From Psychroflexus montanilacus (GTDB lineage: Bacteria; Bacteroidota; Bacteroidia; Flavobacteriales; Flavobacteriaceae): a stretch of 64,000 nucleotides of DNA. The DNA lies in assembly GCF_020164535.1 (NCBI RefSeq), contig NZ_JAIQZC010000001.1:1-64000 (forward strand). The letters run 5' to 3'. The notes below the pieces were generated by a model. The model ran no database searches, had not been told where the DNA came from, and worked only from the letters and a program-made list of their open reading frames with translations. The position numbers and the translations under genes are program-made. This document shows positions 37,267 through 45,459 of this stretch, in pieces (the stretch's first letter is position 1; every line of letters starts with the position of its first letter).

Positions 37267-38097
37267 TTATCCGCTTTTCATATTCTTACTTGAAAAAACT
37301 GCAAAAGCACTTATAAAATCAACAGGCCCATTTGATGAAGACTCTTTGGAGTCTTTTTCAAATTTGCTGTAATGAAATAGTTCCCAGCGCTTATTGTGAT
37401 ACTCTAAGGCAGTAAGATTTTCAACCCAGTCACCAGAGTTTAGATACAAACACGTACCGTTTTTATTCACCTTACGAGATATCTGGGGCTGATGAATATG
37501 ACCACAGATGACGTAATGGTATCCATTTTCAATTGCCAGATCAGTCGCAGTTTTCTCAAAATCATCTACAAACTTGACCGCCTTCTTAACTGAATTTTTA
37601 ATTTTTTTGGATAAAGAATATTTTTCTTTCCCCAGTTTCATTAGAAAAAAATTTAAAGATCTATTTCCTAAAATTAAGAAATCATAACCCCATCCACCCA
37701 GTTTTGCGATCCATTTGGCATTTTGAACAGATATATCAAAGACATCTCCATGAAAAAACCATGCTTTTTTGCCATCAAGATCCAAAATTAACTTATCAAC
37801 TAGTTTTATATTCCCAATTTCAAAATCGCTCAATTTTCTCAACATTTCATCATGATTACCAGTTATGTAGACAATTTCTGATCCAGACATCGAAAATTCT
37901 ATGAGTGTTTTAATAATCTCAAGGTGAGTTTTAGGGAAGTAGTTTTTTCTGAATTGCCAAATATCGATTATGTCTCCATTTAAGATTATTTTTTTGGGCT
38001 GAATAGAATTTAAATAATTAAGCAGCTCCTGCGCGTGACAGCCAAAAGTCCCAAGATGAATATCGGATAAAACAATTAAATCTACGCTTCTTTTCAA
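37267..38097 (-). CDS. LpxH-like UDP-2,3-diacylglucosamine diphosphatase / metallophosphatase
   Basis: Calcineurin-type metallophosphoesterase of 276 aa. The metal-binding motifs are all present: LSDIHLGTFGC (Asp and His), LNGDIIDIWQ (Asp), ITGNHDEMLR (Asn, His), FHGDVFD and CGHIHQPQI (two His). The layout matches the LpxH group, which removes UMP from UDP-2,3-diacyl-GlcN in lipid A synthesis, though Bacteroidota have several paralogues and the assignment is not firm. The start codon is TTG at 38097. No clear -7 box was found; TTACTTTG at 38110-38117 (minus) has one base too few between TA and TTTG. Confidence 0.8.
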   Translation of the reverse strand: MKRSVDLIVLSDIHLGTFGCHAQELLNYLNSIQPKKIILNGDIIDIWQFRKNYFPKTHLEIIKTLIEFSMSGSEIVYITGNHDEMLRKLSDFEIGNIKLVDKLILDLDGKKAWFFHGDVFDISVQNAKWIAKLGGWGYDFLILGNRSLNFFLMKLGKEKYSLSKKIKNSVKKAVKFVDDFEKTATDLAIENGYHYVICGHIHQPQISRKVNKNGTCLYLNSGDWVENLTALEYHNKRWELFHYSKFEKDSKESSSNGPVDFISAFAVFSSKNMKSG

Positions 38098-38263
38098 AAT
38101 GTGTCGTTTTGATCAAAGTAACAGATATAACTATGTATTACAGTAAACTTTAGATTATCAAAGCTTAAGCTACACGTTATGTATTTATAGTCATAGTTAA
38201 CTTTAATTTTACTTTATTTTGCATAATTGCTACATAAATCAAGTAATCTGTTTTGAATGCTTT

Positions 38264-38311
38264 TTGATTATTGCCTAAAACGATTACATTTGTTCAAAAC
38301 GATTACATTTG
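38264..38311 (+). promoter_or_regulatory. Promoter(s) of aroC with duplicated -7 box
   Basis: TTG at 38264-38266, an 18-base spacer and TACATTTG at 38285-38292 form a consensus flavobacterial promoter. The same TACATTTG recurs at 38304-38311 because the segment is duplicated. The second copy has no well-spaced TTG. Transcripts would start near 38299 and possibly 38318, just before ATG 38325. Confidence 0.6.
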
Positions 38312-38314
38312 TTC
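38277..38314 (+). repeat. 19-bp perfect tandem duplication in the aroC promoter
   Basis: The unit AAAACGATTACATTTGTTC occurs twice in perfect tandem (38277-38295 and 38296-38314), and the first five bases of a third copy (AAAAC) follow. Each unit carries one TACATTTG -7 box. Two copies without spacers do not make a CRISPR array. Confidence 0.95.
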
Positions 38315-38324
38315 AAAACATCAC

Positions 38325-39383
38325 ATGGCATCAAATAGCTTCGGAAAATTTTTAAAACTCACCACTTATGGTGAATCTCACGGAGTTTCCATCGGTGGTA
38401 TTCTTGATGGTGTTCCGCCGGGAATTCAACTGGATTTGGAAAAAATTCAAATAGAATTGGACAGAAGAAAACCTGGTCAATCTTCTATTGTAACCCAGCG
38501 CAAGGAATCAGATATCGTTCATTTCAAGTCTGGTGTTTTTGAAGGAATAACAACAGGATTACCTATCGGATTTGAAATTCAAAATACAGACAATAAATCT
38601 AAAGACTACGGTCATATTAAAGATGTATACAGGCCAAATCACGCAGACTATACTTATGATCAAAAATATGGGCAAAGGGATTATAGAGGAGGAGGAAGGT
38701 CTAGCGCCAGAGAAACCGCTTCATGGGTGGTTGCTGGAGCCATCGCAAAACAAATATTAAGTGAAGTTACCTTTACTGCTTATACTCACTCAGTTGGCTC
38801 GTTACAACTTACTGAACAGGATTCTATTGATTTTTCTGAAATAGAAAATAATCCTGTGAGGTGTCCAAATGAACAAATGGCTTCACAGATGGAAGATTAT
38901 ATTAAAGAAATCCGAAAGCAAGGAGATACAATCGGTGGAATTGTGAAATGTATAATTTCTAACGTTCCCAAAAACCTGGGAGATCCTATTTTTGAAAAAT
39001 TACACGCCAATCTTGGAAAAGCTATGATGACCATAAACGCTGTTAAAGGCTTTGATTATGGTTCTGGTTTTGATGGTATTTCTATGAAAGGAAGCGAACA
39101 CAATGACTTGTTTAATACTGATGGAAGTACCAAAACGAATCATAGTGGAGGCATCCAAGGTGGGATTTCTAATGGAATGGATATTAACTTCAGAGTTGCA
39201 TTCAAACCAGTTGCTACTTTAATGCAGAAACAACAAACCATCAACAAAAATTCAGAAGAAGTAGAAATGCATGGTAAAGGCAGACATGATCCGTGTGTAG
39301 TTCCAAGAGCTATTCCCGTAGTAGAAGCTATGGCGGCTCTAGTCCTTGCAGATGCTTATTTACTAAACAAATCTCTCAATTAA
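38325..39383 (+). CDS. aroC: Chorismate synthase
   Basis: Last enzyme of the shikimate pathway, converting EPSP to chorismate with reduced FMN. The family signatures are [14 protein letters not shown] near the N-terminus, [14 protein letters not shown] and [19 protein letters not shown], with a C-terminal [19 protein letters not shown]. Length 352 aa is normal. ATG at 38325 starts the conserved [14 protein letters not shown]; the reading from 38271 would pass through the duplicated promoter and is rejected. The symporter gene starts on the next base after its stop. Confidence 0.97.
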   Translation: MASNSFGKFLKLTTYGESHGVSIGGILDGVPPGIQLDLEKIQIELDRRKPGQSSIVTQRKESDIVHFKSGVFEGITTGLPIGFEIQNTDNKSKDYGHIKDVYRPNHADYTYDQKYGQRDYRGGGRSSARETASWVVAGAIAKQILSEVTFTAYTHSVGSLQLTEQDSIDFSEIENNPVRCPNEQMASQMEDYIKEIRKQGDTIGGIVKCIISNVPKNLGDPIFEKLHANLGKAMMTINAVKGFDYGSGFDGISMKGSEHNDLFNTDGSTKTNHSGGIQGGISNGMDINFRVAFKPVATLMQKQQTINKNSEEVEMHGKGRHDPCVVPRAIPVVEAMAALVLADAYLLNKSLN

Positions 39384-40697
39384 ATGAAAAAATTAGAATT
39401 ACACTGGCAAATTCTTATTGGAATGGGCCTAGGGATCGTATTTGCTTTTATTTTATCCAATTTCCAATGGGGAAGTGGATTTATAACAGATTGGATAAAA
39501 CCTTTTGGTACTATCTTCATAAATGCTCTAAAGCTCATTGCTGTTCCTTTAATTCTAGCTTCACTTATCAAAGGAGTTTCCGACTTGAAAGATATCTCAA
39601 GTTTATCCCAAATGGGATTGAGAACTATACTGACCTACCTGACGACTACAATTATTGCCGTAAGTATTGGACTTATTATTGTAAATGTTTTTGAACCTGG
39701 AAAAAGTATTGAAAGCGACACGAGAGAAGAACTGGTAGAAAGCTATGGTGGCGATGCTGAGATGACAAGACAAAATGCAGAAAAGCAAAAAGAGTCGGGA
39801 CCTCTTCAGGCTCTTGAAGATCTCGTGCCGGACAATATTTTTGGTGCAGCATCTAGTAATGCAAATATGCTTCAGGTGATTTTCTTTGCTATCTTCTTTG
39901 GAATAGGGATGATTCTTATTCCCGAAAAAAAATCCCAGCCTATCAAGGAGTTTTTTGACTCTCTAAACGAAGTCATTTTAAAAATGATAGATTTGATAAT
40001 GCTGGCAGCCCCATATGGGGTGTTTGCACTACTTGCTGCTTTAGTTGTTGAAGCTCCCAGTACAGATTTATTTATCGCTCTAGGTTATTATGCTTTATGT
40101 GTTGTTGGTGGTTTGTTACTTATGATATTTGTTTACGCATTGATTGTAGGAATTTTTACAAAGAAGTCACCACGATTTTTTCTCAATGGAATTTCACCGG
40201 CACAGCTACTAGCTTTTTCAACAAGCTCCAGTGCTGCAACTTTGCCAGTTACCATGGAACGAGTAGAAGAACATTTAGGCGTTCATCCACAAGTTTCTAG
40301 CTTTGTATTGCCAATTGGAGCAACTATAAATATGGATGGGACAAGTCTGTACCAGGCTGTTGCTGCTGTATTCATCGCACAAGCCTTTGGAATGGATTTA
40401 AGTTTTGCTGCACAATTAGGCATTATAGCCACTGCTACTTTAGCTTCTATAGGGTCTGCTGCTGTACCAGGAGCTGGAATGGTAATGCTCGTCATTGTTT
40501 TGGGTCAGGCTGGTATTCCTGAGGCGGGTTTAGCTCTTATTTTTGCAGTAGATAGACCTTTGGATATGCTGAGGACAAGTGTGAATGTCACTGGAGATGC
40601 AGCTGTTTCTATGCTGGTAGCGAAATCACAAAACAAATTAGGTGAGCCCCAAATTAAAAATTGGGATGATAAATATAAAAAGGAGAATTTTGAATAA
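39384..40697 (+). CDS. Dicarboxylate/amino acid:cation symporter (DAACS, GltP/GltT-like)
   Basis: Sodium- or proton-coupled carrier for glutamate, aspartate or C4-dicarboxylates, 437 aa. The diagnostic motifs are SSSAATLPVTMERVEE (the serine-rich hairpin HP1 with the following helix), NMDGTSLYQAVAAVFIAQ and GAGMVMLVIVLGQAGIP, then DRPLDMLRTSVNVTGDA with the Asp/Asn cation and substrate ligands. A hydrophilic insert of about 55 residues (ESDTREELVESYGG and following) lies between TM3 and TM4, as in many Bacteroidota members. ATG directly follows the aroC stop, so the genes are co-transcribed. Which substrate is used cannot be told. Confidence 0.93.
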   Translation: MKKLELHWQILIGMGLGIVFAFILSNFQWGSGFITDWIKPFGTIFINALKLIAVPLILASLIKGVSDLKDISSLSQMGLRTILTYLTTTIIAVSIGLIIVNVFEPGKSIESDTREELVESYGGDAEMTRQNAEKQKESGPLQALEDLVPDNIFGAASSNANMLQVIFFAIFFGIGMILIPEKKSQPIKEFFDSLNEVILKMIDLIMLAAPYGVFALLAALVVEAPSTDLFIALGYYALCVVGGLLLMIFVYALIVGIFTKKSPRFFLNGISPAQLLAFSTSSSAATLPVTMERVEEHLGVHPQVSSFVLPIGATINMDGTSLYQAVAAVFIAQAFGMDLSFAAQLGIIATATLASIGSAAVPGAGMVMLVIVLGQAGIPEAGLALIFAVDRPLDMLRTSVNVTGDAAVSMLVAKSQNKLGEPQIKNWDDKYKKENFE

Positions 40698-40726
40698 GTT
40701 TTTATCATATTTTTACAATAAAAATC

Positions 40727-41698
40727 ATGAAAAAACTTTACATCTGTGTTTTCTTTTTAACCTTCAAATTTTTTGCTCAAACTGATTTTGAAGTTATTAC
40801 ACGTTCAGAAACTTACGAAGATTTGGATAATCCTATTTCACTTACAAACGGTCAGGTGTGGGATGATCCGGATCTAGTTATTCCACTTGGATTTGACTTT
40901 GTATTAAGTACCAATGTTTTTAATACATTATATATTGATAGTGAGTTTTCACTAGGAGCCGAAGTCACCCTAAGCTCAAATGATTTCGATAATTCTCCTA
41001 TTTTTGTCCCGACTACGTTGGATTACATCGATAGGGGGTTCAGTACTAATGTGTCAGAGTCAGAGATATCTTACAAGTCAGAAAATGGGCCTGACGGTAA
41101 AATTCTAAAAATTCAATGGAAGAATGTTGGTTTTTTTGATGACGAAACAGGAGAGGATTTTATGAATGTTCAAATGTGGCTTTATGAGAATTTAAATAAA
41201 ATTGAATATCACTATGGTCCTGTTCAGATCAATAATGTTGAGGAGGTTTATGATTCCTTAGGTGGAACAACCGTCGCTGTTGCTTCTTCTTATGATCTTT
41301 TAAATGATGGATTTTTAGATAATGCCTATTTTCTAACAGAACTCCCTGAAGATCCTACGGTATTAACCATACTAGCAGGACAGTTTTTAGATGAACCTTA
41401 CGTGCTTAGTGGTACAATACCAGAAAATACTGTTTATGAATTCCGGAATACAACATTAGATATTTCTAATTTCACTGATTTATATTTTGATTTATACCCA
41501 AACCCAGCAACTGATATCATTAATGTAAAAACAGAGTTATCAAAATTTGAAATTGAAATCTTTAATTTGTTAGGTCAAACTGTAATAAAAAGTTCAAATC
41601 ATAAAGAAATAAACATTTCGAATCTAACAGAAGGTGCTTACTTGGTGAGAATAAACTCTAACAACAAAACTTTTACAAAAAAAATCATCAAAAATTAA
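40727..41698 (+). CDS. Secreted protein with T9SS type A sorting domain
   Basis: A 323-aa exported protein. A signal peptide (residues 1-17, ending FFAQ) is followed by a beta-rich domain of unknown function and a type IX secretion tail at about 250-323: YFDLYPNPATDIINVKTE, then EIEIFNLLGQTV and NISNLTEGAYLVRI, ending in KKIIKN. T9SS type A tails are removed during secretion and the protein is attached to the surface or released. The mature domain has no motif I recognise. It ends near a terminator shared with the M42 peptidase gene. Confidence 0.85.
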   Translation: MKKLYICVFFLTFKFFAQTDFEVITRSETYEDLDNPISLTNGQVWDDPDLVIPLGFDFVLSTNVFNTLYIDSEFSLGAEVTLSSNDFDNSPIFVPTTLDYIDRGFSTNVSESEISYKSENGPDGKILKIQWKNVGFFDDETGEDFMNVQMWLYENLNKIEYHYGPVQINNVEEVYDSLGGTTVAVASSYDLLNDGFLDNAYFLTELPEDPTVLTILAGQFLDEPYVLSGTIPENTVYEFRNTTLDISNFTDLYFDLYPNPATDIINVKTELSKFEIEIFNLLGQTVIKSSNHKEINISNLTEGAYLVRINSNNKTFTKKIIKN

Positions 41699-41712
41699 AA
41701 GAATTTCAAGTA

Positions 41713-41748
41713 CCAAAAAAAGCAGCCCAAATGGGCTGCTTTTTTTGG
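41713..41748. terminator. Bidirectional terminator between T9SS protein and M42 peptidase
   Basis: A 17-bp perfect inverted repeat (41713-41729 with 41732-41748), core AGCAGCCCA/TGGGCTGCT, 2-nt loop, flanked by seven A and seven T. It serves both converging genes. Confidence 0.92.
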
Positions 41749-41765
41749 TTTATGAAAAAATCAAT

Positions 41766-42836
41766 TTAATCAAAATAACTAAATTTTTCTCCCTCTTTGA
41801 TTTCTAATAAAGAGTTGTAAATCAGTTGAATGACATTTTCAACATCTTCTTGATGAACCATTTCTACTGTGGTGTGCATGTATCGTAATGGTAAAGAAAT
41901 TAATGCTGAAGCGACACCGCCATTACTATATGCAAAAGCATCTGTGTCAGTTCCTGTCATTCTGCTTGCTGCTAATCGTTGAAAAGGGATATTGTGTTTT
42001 TCTGCAGTGTCAATGAGCAATTCTCGTAATTTATTTTGAACTGCTGGGGCATAGCTGATAACTGGTCCAGCTCCAATTTTGGTTAAGCCTTCTTTCTTTT
42101 TATCAATCATTGGAGTAGTGGTATCGTGACAAACATCGGTTACAATCGCAACGTTAGGTTTGATGGTATTGCTAATCATTTCAGCTCCACGCAAGCCAAT
42201 TTCTTCCTGAACTGAATTGGTAATGTATAGACCAAACGGTAAATTTATTTTGTTTTCTTTGAGCATTCTGGCCACTTCAGCGATCATAAAACCGCCCATT
42301 CTATTATCCAGACCTCTGCAAACAAATTTATTTTTATTCAGAATAAAAAATTCATCAGGATAAGTAATCACACAGCCTACATGTACACCAAGTTCTTCAA
42401 CTTCTTCTTTGTTGGAACAGCCTACATCAATACAAATGTTTTCGATTTTGGGAGTTTCTTCTTTCGACTTATCTCTGGTATGAATTGCAGGCCAACCAAA
42501 AACGCCTTTTACAATTCCTTTTTTAGTATGAATATTTACGCGTTTAGAAGTTGCGATTTGATGATCGCTACCACCATTTCTTATCACGTAAATTAACCCA
42601 TCATCTGTGATATAATTAACATACCATGAAATTTCATCGGCATGGCCTTCTATCACAACTTTGAATTCAGCTTCTGGATTGATAACTCCTACCGCAGTAC
42701 CGTAAGTATCGGTAATGAATTCATCTACATAGGGTTTAAGATACTCCATCCATAATTTTTGTCCTTCAGACTCATATCCTGTCGGTGCAGCATTATTTAA
42801 GTATTTTTCTAAAAATTTTAGCGAATTTTCGTTCAT
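41766..42836 (-). CDS. M42 family metallopeptidase (glutamyl aminopeptidase/endoglucanase-like)
   Basis: Cytoplasmic dinuclear-metal aminopeptidase of 356 aa, of the tetrahedral aminopeptidase type. The metal ligands are visible in order: His in EGHADEISWYV, Asp in GLDNRMGG, catalytic Glu pair in QEEIGLRG, Asp in VTDVCHD and His in LRYMHTTVEMVH. The dimer-forming insert between the halves is of usual size. It is divergent from the DUF4294 gene and converges on the T9SS protein gene. Natural peptides cleaved are unknown. Confidence 0.93.
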   Translation of the reverse strand: MNENSLKFLEKYLNNAAPTGYESEGQKLWMEYLKPYVDEFITDTYGTAVGVINPEAEFKVVIEGHADEISWYVNYITDDGLIYVIRNGGSDHQIATSKRVNIHTKKGIVKGVFGWPAIHTRDKSKEETPKIENICIDVGCSNKEEVEELGVHVGCVITYPDEFFILNKNKFVCRGLDNRMGGFMIAEVARMLKENKINLPFGLYITNSVQEEIGLRGAEMISNTIKPNVAIVTDVCHDTTTPMIDKKKEGLTKIGAGPVISYAPAVQNKLRELLIDTAEKHNIPFQRLAASRMTGTDTDAFAYSNGGVASALISLPLRYMHTTVEMVHQEDVENVIQLIYNSLLEIKEGEKFSYFD

Positions 42837-42871
42837 ATCTCTCTGTTTTGTTGCGCTAATTTAGTAAAGTA

Positions 42872-42905
42872 TTGAGATATAGTTGAAAACGAATCCTTAA
42901 TTTTG
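42872..42905 (+). promoter_or_regulatory. Promoter of the DUF4294 gene
   Basis: TTG (42872-42874), a 23-base spacer and TAATTTTG (42898-42905) match the flavobacterial -33/-7 consensus. Transcription would start near 42912, so an ATG at 42908 cannot be the start. Confidence 0.5.
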
Positions 42906-42922
42906 GAATGATTTTAGTTTAT

Positions 42923-43669
42923 ATGATGGTAAATTCAATTGTAGTGAAAAATGCCTTTTATTTTTGTTTGCTCTTAGGTGTTTCGCTCAGTGCTCAAGAA
43001 TTGAAATACAAAGAAATTTCCACTGTTCCAGATCAGCAGAATAAAAAGTTTCTAATCATGAGTAAAGATTCTTCATGGGTAAGTGAGGTGGAACTCGACG
43101 AAGTTCTCATTCTTCCAAAACTGAGATTTGAAAGCAGAGATGACTTTAGGAGCTATCTTATTTTGAAACGCAAAACAAAAAAAGTTTGGCCTTATGCTAA
43201 ATTGGCTTCAGAACGCTTTGAAGTTTTAAACCAGCGTCTCGAAAATATTGAATCCAAAAGGGGTAAGCGGAAGTATACCAAAGTGGTTCAAAAATATGTA
43301 GAGGAAGAATTTACAGATGAATTAAAAAAACTTACTAAAATTGAAGGTCAAATTTTAGTGAAGCTGATTCATCGCCAAACAGGAGAAACTACATTTGATG
43401 TTGTTAAGGATTTACGCTCAGGCTGGAGAGCATTTTGGTACAATTCTACAGCCAACTTTTTTAGTATATCCTTAAAGGAGGAGTACAACCCAGCTGAAAA
43501 TAAAGAAGATTTTTATATTGAAGATATTTTGCAAAGAGAGTTTCAGTCTGGTTCACTGGAAGAACAAGCTCCAAAAATTGATATACAACTTATGGAGCTT
43601 ATGAATAAATGGCAAAAGGATTCTGCTACAAGTCCGCCTTCAGCAAGAAGGTATAATGTGAAACATTAA
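42923..43669 (+). CDS. DUF4294 domain-containing exported protein
   Basis: Conserved Bacteroidota protein of unknown function. A signal peptide (ending SLSAQ) precedes a DUF4294 domain spanning most of the chain, with LDEVLILPKLRFESRDDFRSY, then KRKTKKVWPYAKLASERF and a C-terminal LRSGWRAFWYNSTANFF. The C-terminal tail is Ser/Pro-rich. ATG at 42923 (or 42926) is chosen because the promoter at 42872-42905 excludes the ATG at 42908. Neighbouring genes are the M42 peptidase (divergent) and ammonium transporter (convergent, one base apart). The pairing with M42 is familiar in flavobacteria. Confidence 0.83.
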   Translation: MMVNSIVVKNAFYFCLLLGVSLSAQELKYKEISTVPDQQNKKFLIMSKDSSWVSEVELDEVLILPKLRFESRDDFRSYLILKRKTKKVWPYAKLASERFEVLNQRLENIESKRGKRKYTKVVQKYVEEEFTDELKKLTKIEGQILVKLIHRQTGETTFDVVKDLRSGWRAFWYNSTANFFSISLKEEYNPAENKEDFYIEDILQREFQSGSLEEQAPKIDIQLMELMNKWQKDSATSPPSARRYNVKH

Positions 43670-43670
43670 C

Positions 43671-44897
43671 TTAATGTTGATTTAAGCCAAAGTCTGCGTA
43701 AGCATCCATTCCATGTTCATGGATATCTAATCCTTCGACTTCGTGCTTTGAAGAAACTCTTAATCCGTAGATTTTTTTCAGTGGTATCAAAATTACACAA
43801 GCACTAAGACAGCAAAAACCACCCACCGTCATCAATGATGCAAATTGAATAAAAAATTGATTTAAACTTGCCATACTCCCAAAAATCCCAACAGCCAGAG
43901 TTCCCCAAATACCACAACATAAGTGGACTGGAATAGCCCCTACAGGATCATCTACTTTCAAAATATCCATAAGTTTTACAGCTAAGACAATAATCAAACC
44001 TGCAATAAGACCAATTATAATTGCCTCCATTGGTGACATCAAATCTGCACCTGCTGTAATTCCTACCAAACCACCCAAAATTCCATTCATGAACATGGTT
44101 ACATCAAAATTTTTAAAAACCATATAGCTACTAGCACAGGCTCCAAGGCCTCCTGCAGCTGCAGCAAGACTGGTTGTCACTAGTACTAATGATGTACTTG
44201 AAGTTTCTGCAGAAAGCACAGAACCACCATTAAAACCAAACCAACCAAACCAGAGTAGAAAAACTCCTGTAGCTGCTAATGGAATGTTATGCCCTGGAAT
44301 CGCAAATATTTTATTGTCTTTAAATTTATCAATTCTAGGTCCTAGAAAAACCACTGCCATAAGTGCTGCCCATCCACCTACAGAATGCACAAGGGTGGAG
44401 CCGGCAAAATCGTAAAATCCAAAATCACTTAAAAAACCACCTCCCCAAAGCCATGATCCGCTTATTGGATAGATAATTCCTACATAAATAATAGAGAATA
44501 TAATAAAAGCTCCAATTTTGATTCGCTCTGCGACAGCTCCAGAAACGATTGTTGCTGCAGTTGCTGCAAACATACCTTGGAAGAGAAAATCTGTCCAGTA
44601 GGTATACCCTCCGTCAGCATAAGCTTCAGTTAGTCCATTCTCTGGTAATTCAAGTCCAATTCCACTCAAGCCTAACCAGCCATTAAATTCTCCGGGATAC
44701 ATTAAATTAAATCCTATGATATAATACAGTACAAGACCAGAACAAATGATAAAAAAATTTTTAAAAAGTATATTTATTGAATTCTTTTGTCGTGTTAAAC
44801 CAATTTCTAATAGTGAAAATCCTAAATGCATTATAAAAACTAATGCAACACAAATCATCATCCAAAGGTTGTTTGCTGTAAATAAAGCTTGATCCAT
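43671..44897 (-). CDS. amt: Ammonium transporter Amt
   Basis: Trimeric ammonium channel of 408 aa with about 11 membrane helices. Typical motifs: DFLFQGMFAATAATIVSGAVAERI, GGGFLSDFGFYDFAGSTLVHSVGGWAAL with the twin-His path residues in later helices, and LLWFGWFGFNGGS. A C-terminal cytoplasmic tail ends in a His. It starts 6 bases after glnK, which encodes its P-II regulator that plugs the channel under nitrogen excess. No NtrC or other nitrogen operator was recognised; a long stem-loop lies upstream of glnK. Confidence 0.95.
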   Translation of the reverse strand: MDQALFTANNLWMMICVALVFIMHLGFSLLEIGLTRQKNSINILFKNFFIICSGLVLYYIIGFNLMYPGEFNGWLGLSGIGLELPENGLTEAYADGGYTYWTDFLFQGMFAATAATIVSGAVAERIKIGAFIIFSIIYVGIIYPISGSWLWGGGFLSDFGFYDFAGSTLVHSVGGWAALMAVVFLGPRIDKFKDNKIFAIPGHNIPLAATGVFLLWFGWFGFNGGSVLSAETSSTSLVLVTTSLAAAAGGLGACASSYMVFKNFDVTMFMNGILGGLVGITAGADLMSPMEAIIIGLIAGLIIVLAVKLMDILKVDDPVGAIPVHLCCGIWGTLAVGIFGSMASLNQFFIQFASLMTVGGFCCLSACVILIPLKKIYGLRVSSKHEVEGLDIHEHGMDAYADFGLNQH

Positions 44898-44903
44898 AAT
44901 TTT

Positions 44904-45242
44904 TTAGTTTATTGCTTTTGTTCCTCTTTCGTTAGTTCTTATTCTAATGCAATCTTCAATATTCGAGATGAATATTTTACCATCTCCTACATCACCAGTT
45001 TTAGAATGTTTTATAAGTGTATCTACCGTTTTTTCTACAAATTCATCAGAGATGATAATGACTAAATATCGCCTCTGAATATCTGTAGTACTATAAGAAA
45101 TCCCTCTGTAAACGTGTCCTTGCTGTTCATTTCCCACACCAGTGGCATCCCAATAGCTGAAAAAATTCACCTTAATGCTATGCAAAGCTTCCTTTACTTC
45201 GTCAAAGCGTGATTTCCGAATAATTGCTTCTATTTTTTTCAT
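44904..45242 (-). CDS. glnK: P-II nitrogen regulatory protein GlnK
   Basis: Trimeric P-II signalling protein, 112 aa. The B-loop TGDVGDGKIF and the C-terminal IRIRTNERG (ATP and 2-oxoglutarate binding) are canonical. The T-loop reads TGVGNEQQGHVYRGISYSTTDIQRR: the tyrosine at the Y51 position is kept (GISY), while the stretch after it (normally MVDFLPK) differs strongly, with Arg in the Lys58 position. This may change whether it is uridylylated and how it docks on Amt. Its gene lies just upstream of amt. Regulation by ammonium supply is expected from the family. Confidence 0.93.
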   Translation of the reverse strand: MKKIEAIIRKSRFDEVKEALHSIKVNFFSYWDATGVGNEQQGHVYRGISYSTTDIQRRYLVIIISDEFVEKTVDTLIKHSKTGDVGDGKIFISNIEDCIRIRTNERGTKAIN

Positions 45243-45277
45243 TACCCCTAAATTTTAGAGGTAAAACTACAACAAAG

Positions 45278-45333
45278 TATTATAAAAGTAAAAAGACCCC
45301 TTTATAAAAAGGGGTCTTTTTACTTTTATAATA
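45278..45333. other. 26-bp perfect stem-loop upstream of glnK-amt
   Basis: 45278-45303 pairs without mismatch with 45308-45333, loop ATAA. The core AAAAAGACCCCTTT/AAAGGGGTCTTTTT looks like a bidirectional terminator, but the gene it would end, the thioesterase, stops 127 bases further upstream, and on the minus strand it sits 36 bases before the glnK ATG. It may act as a terminator, as a leader hairpin or as an operator. Minus-strand TACTTTG next to the stem is one base short of a consensus -7 box. Nothing else identifiable lies in 45243-45459. Confidence 0.8.
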
Positions 45334-45459
45334 TTATTCACGCTTTAAGATTGATAAATTAAGATGTAGTTTTTGAATTGAATTTAACATCTTATTAAAA
45401 AAAATGGTTTTTAGGTATTTAAATCTTAAAACTATTAAATAATTTAGAATAAGTTTAAA

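Noticed and set aside
38277-38314. Two tandem 19-bp repeats as a possible CRISPR
   Set aside because: There are no spacers, only two perfect units and no cas genes; a promoter duplication explains it.
38271-38325. Longer N-terminus for chorismate synthase
   Set aside because: The 18 extra codons run through the duplicated -7 boxes and do not resemble the family; ATG 38325 starts the conserved region.
39293-39694. 133-aa frame bridging aroC and the symporter gene
   Set aside because: Overlaps two recognised genes in another frame and has a shadow-like composition rich in Cys, Ser and Tyr.
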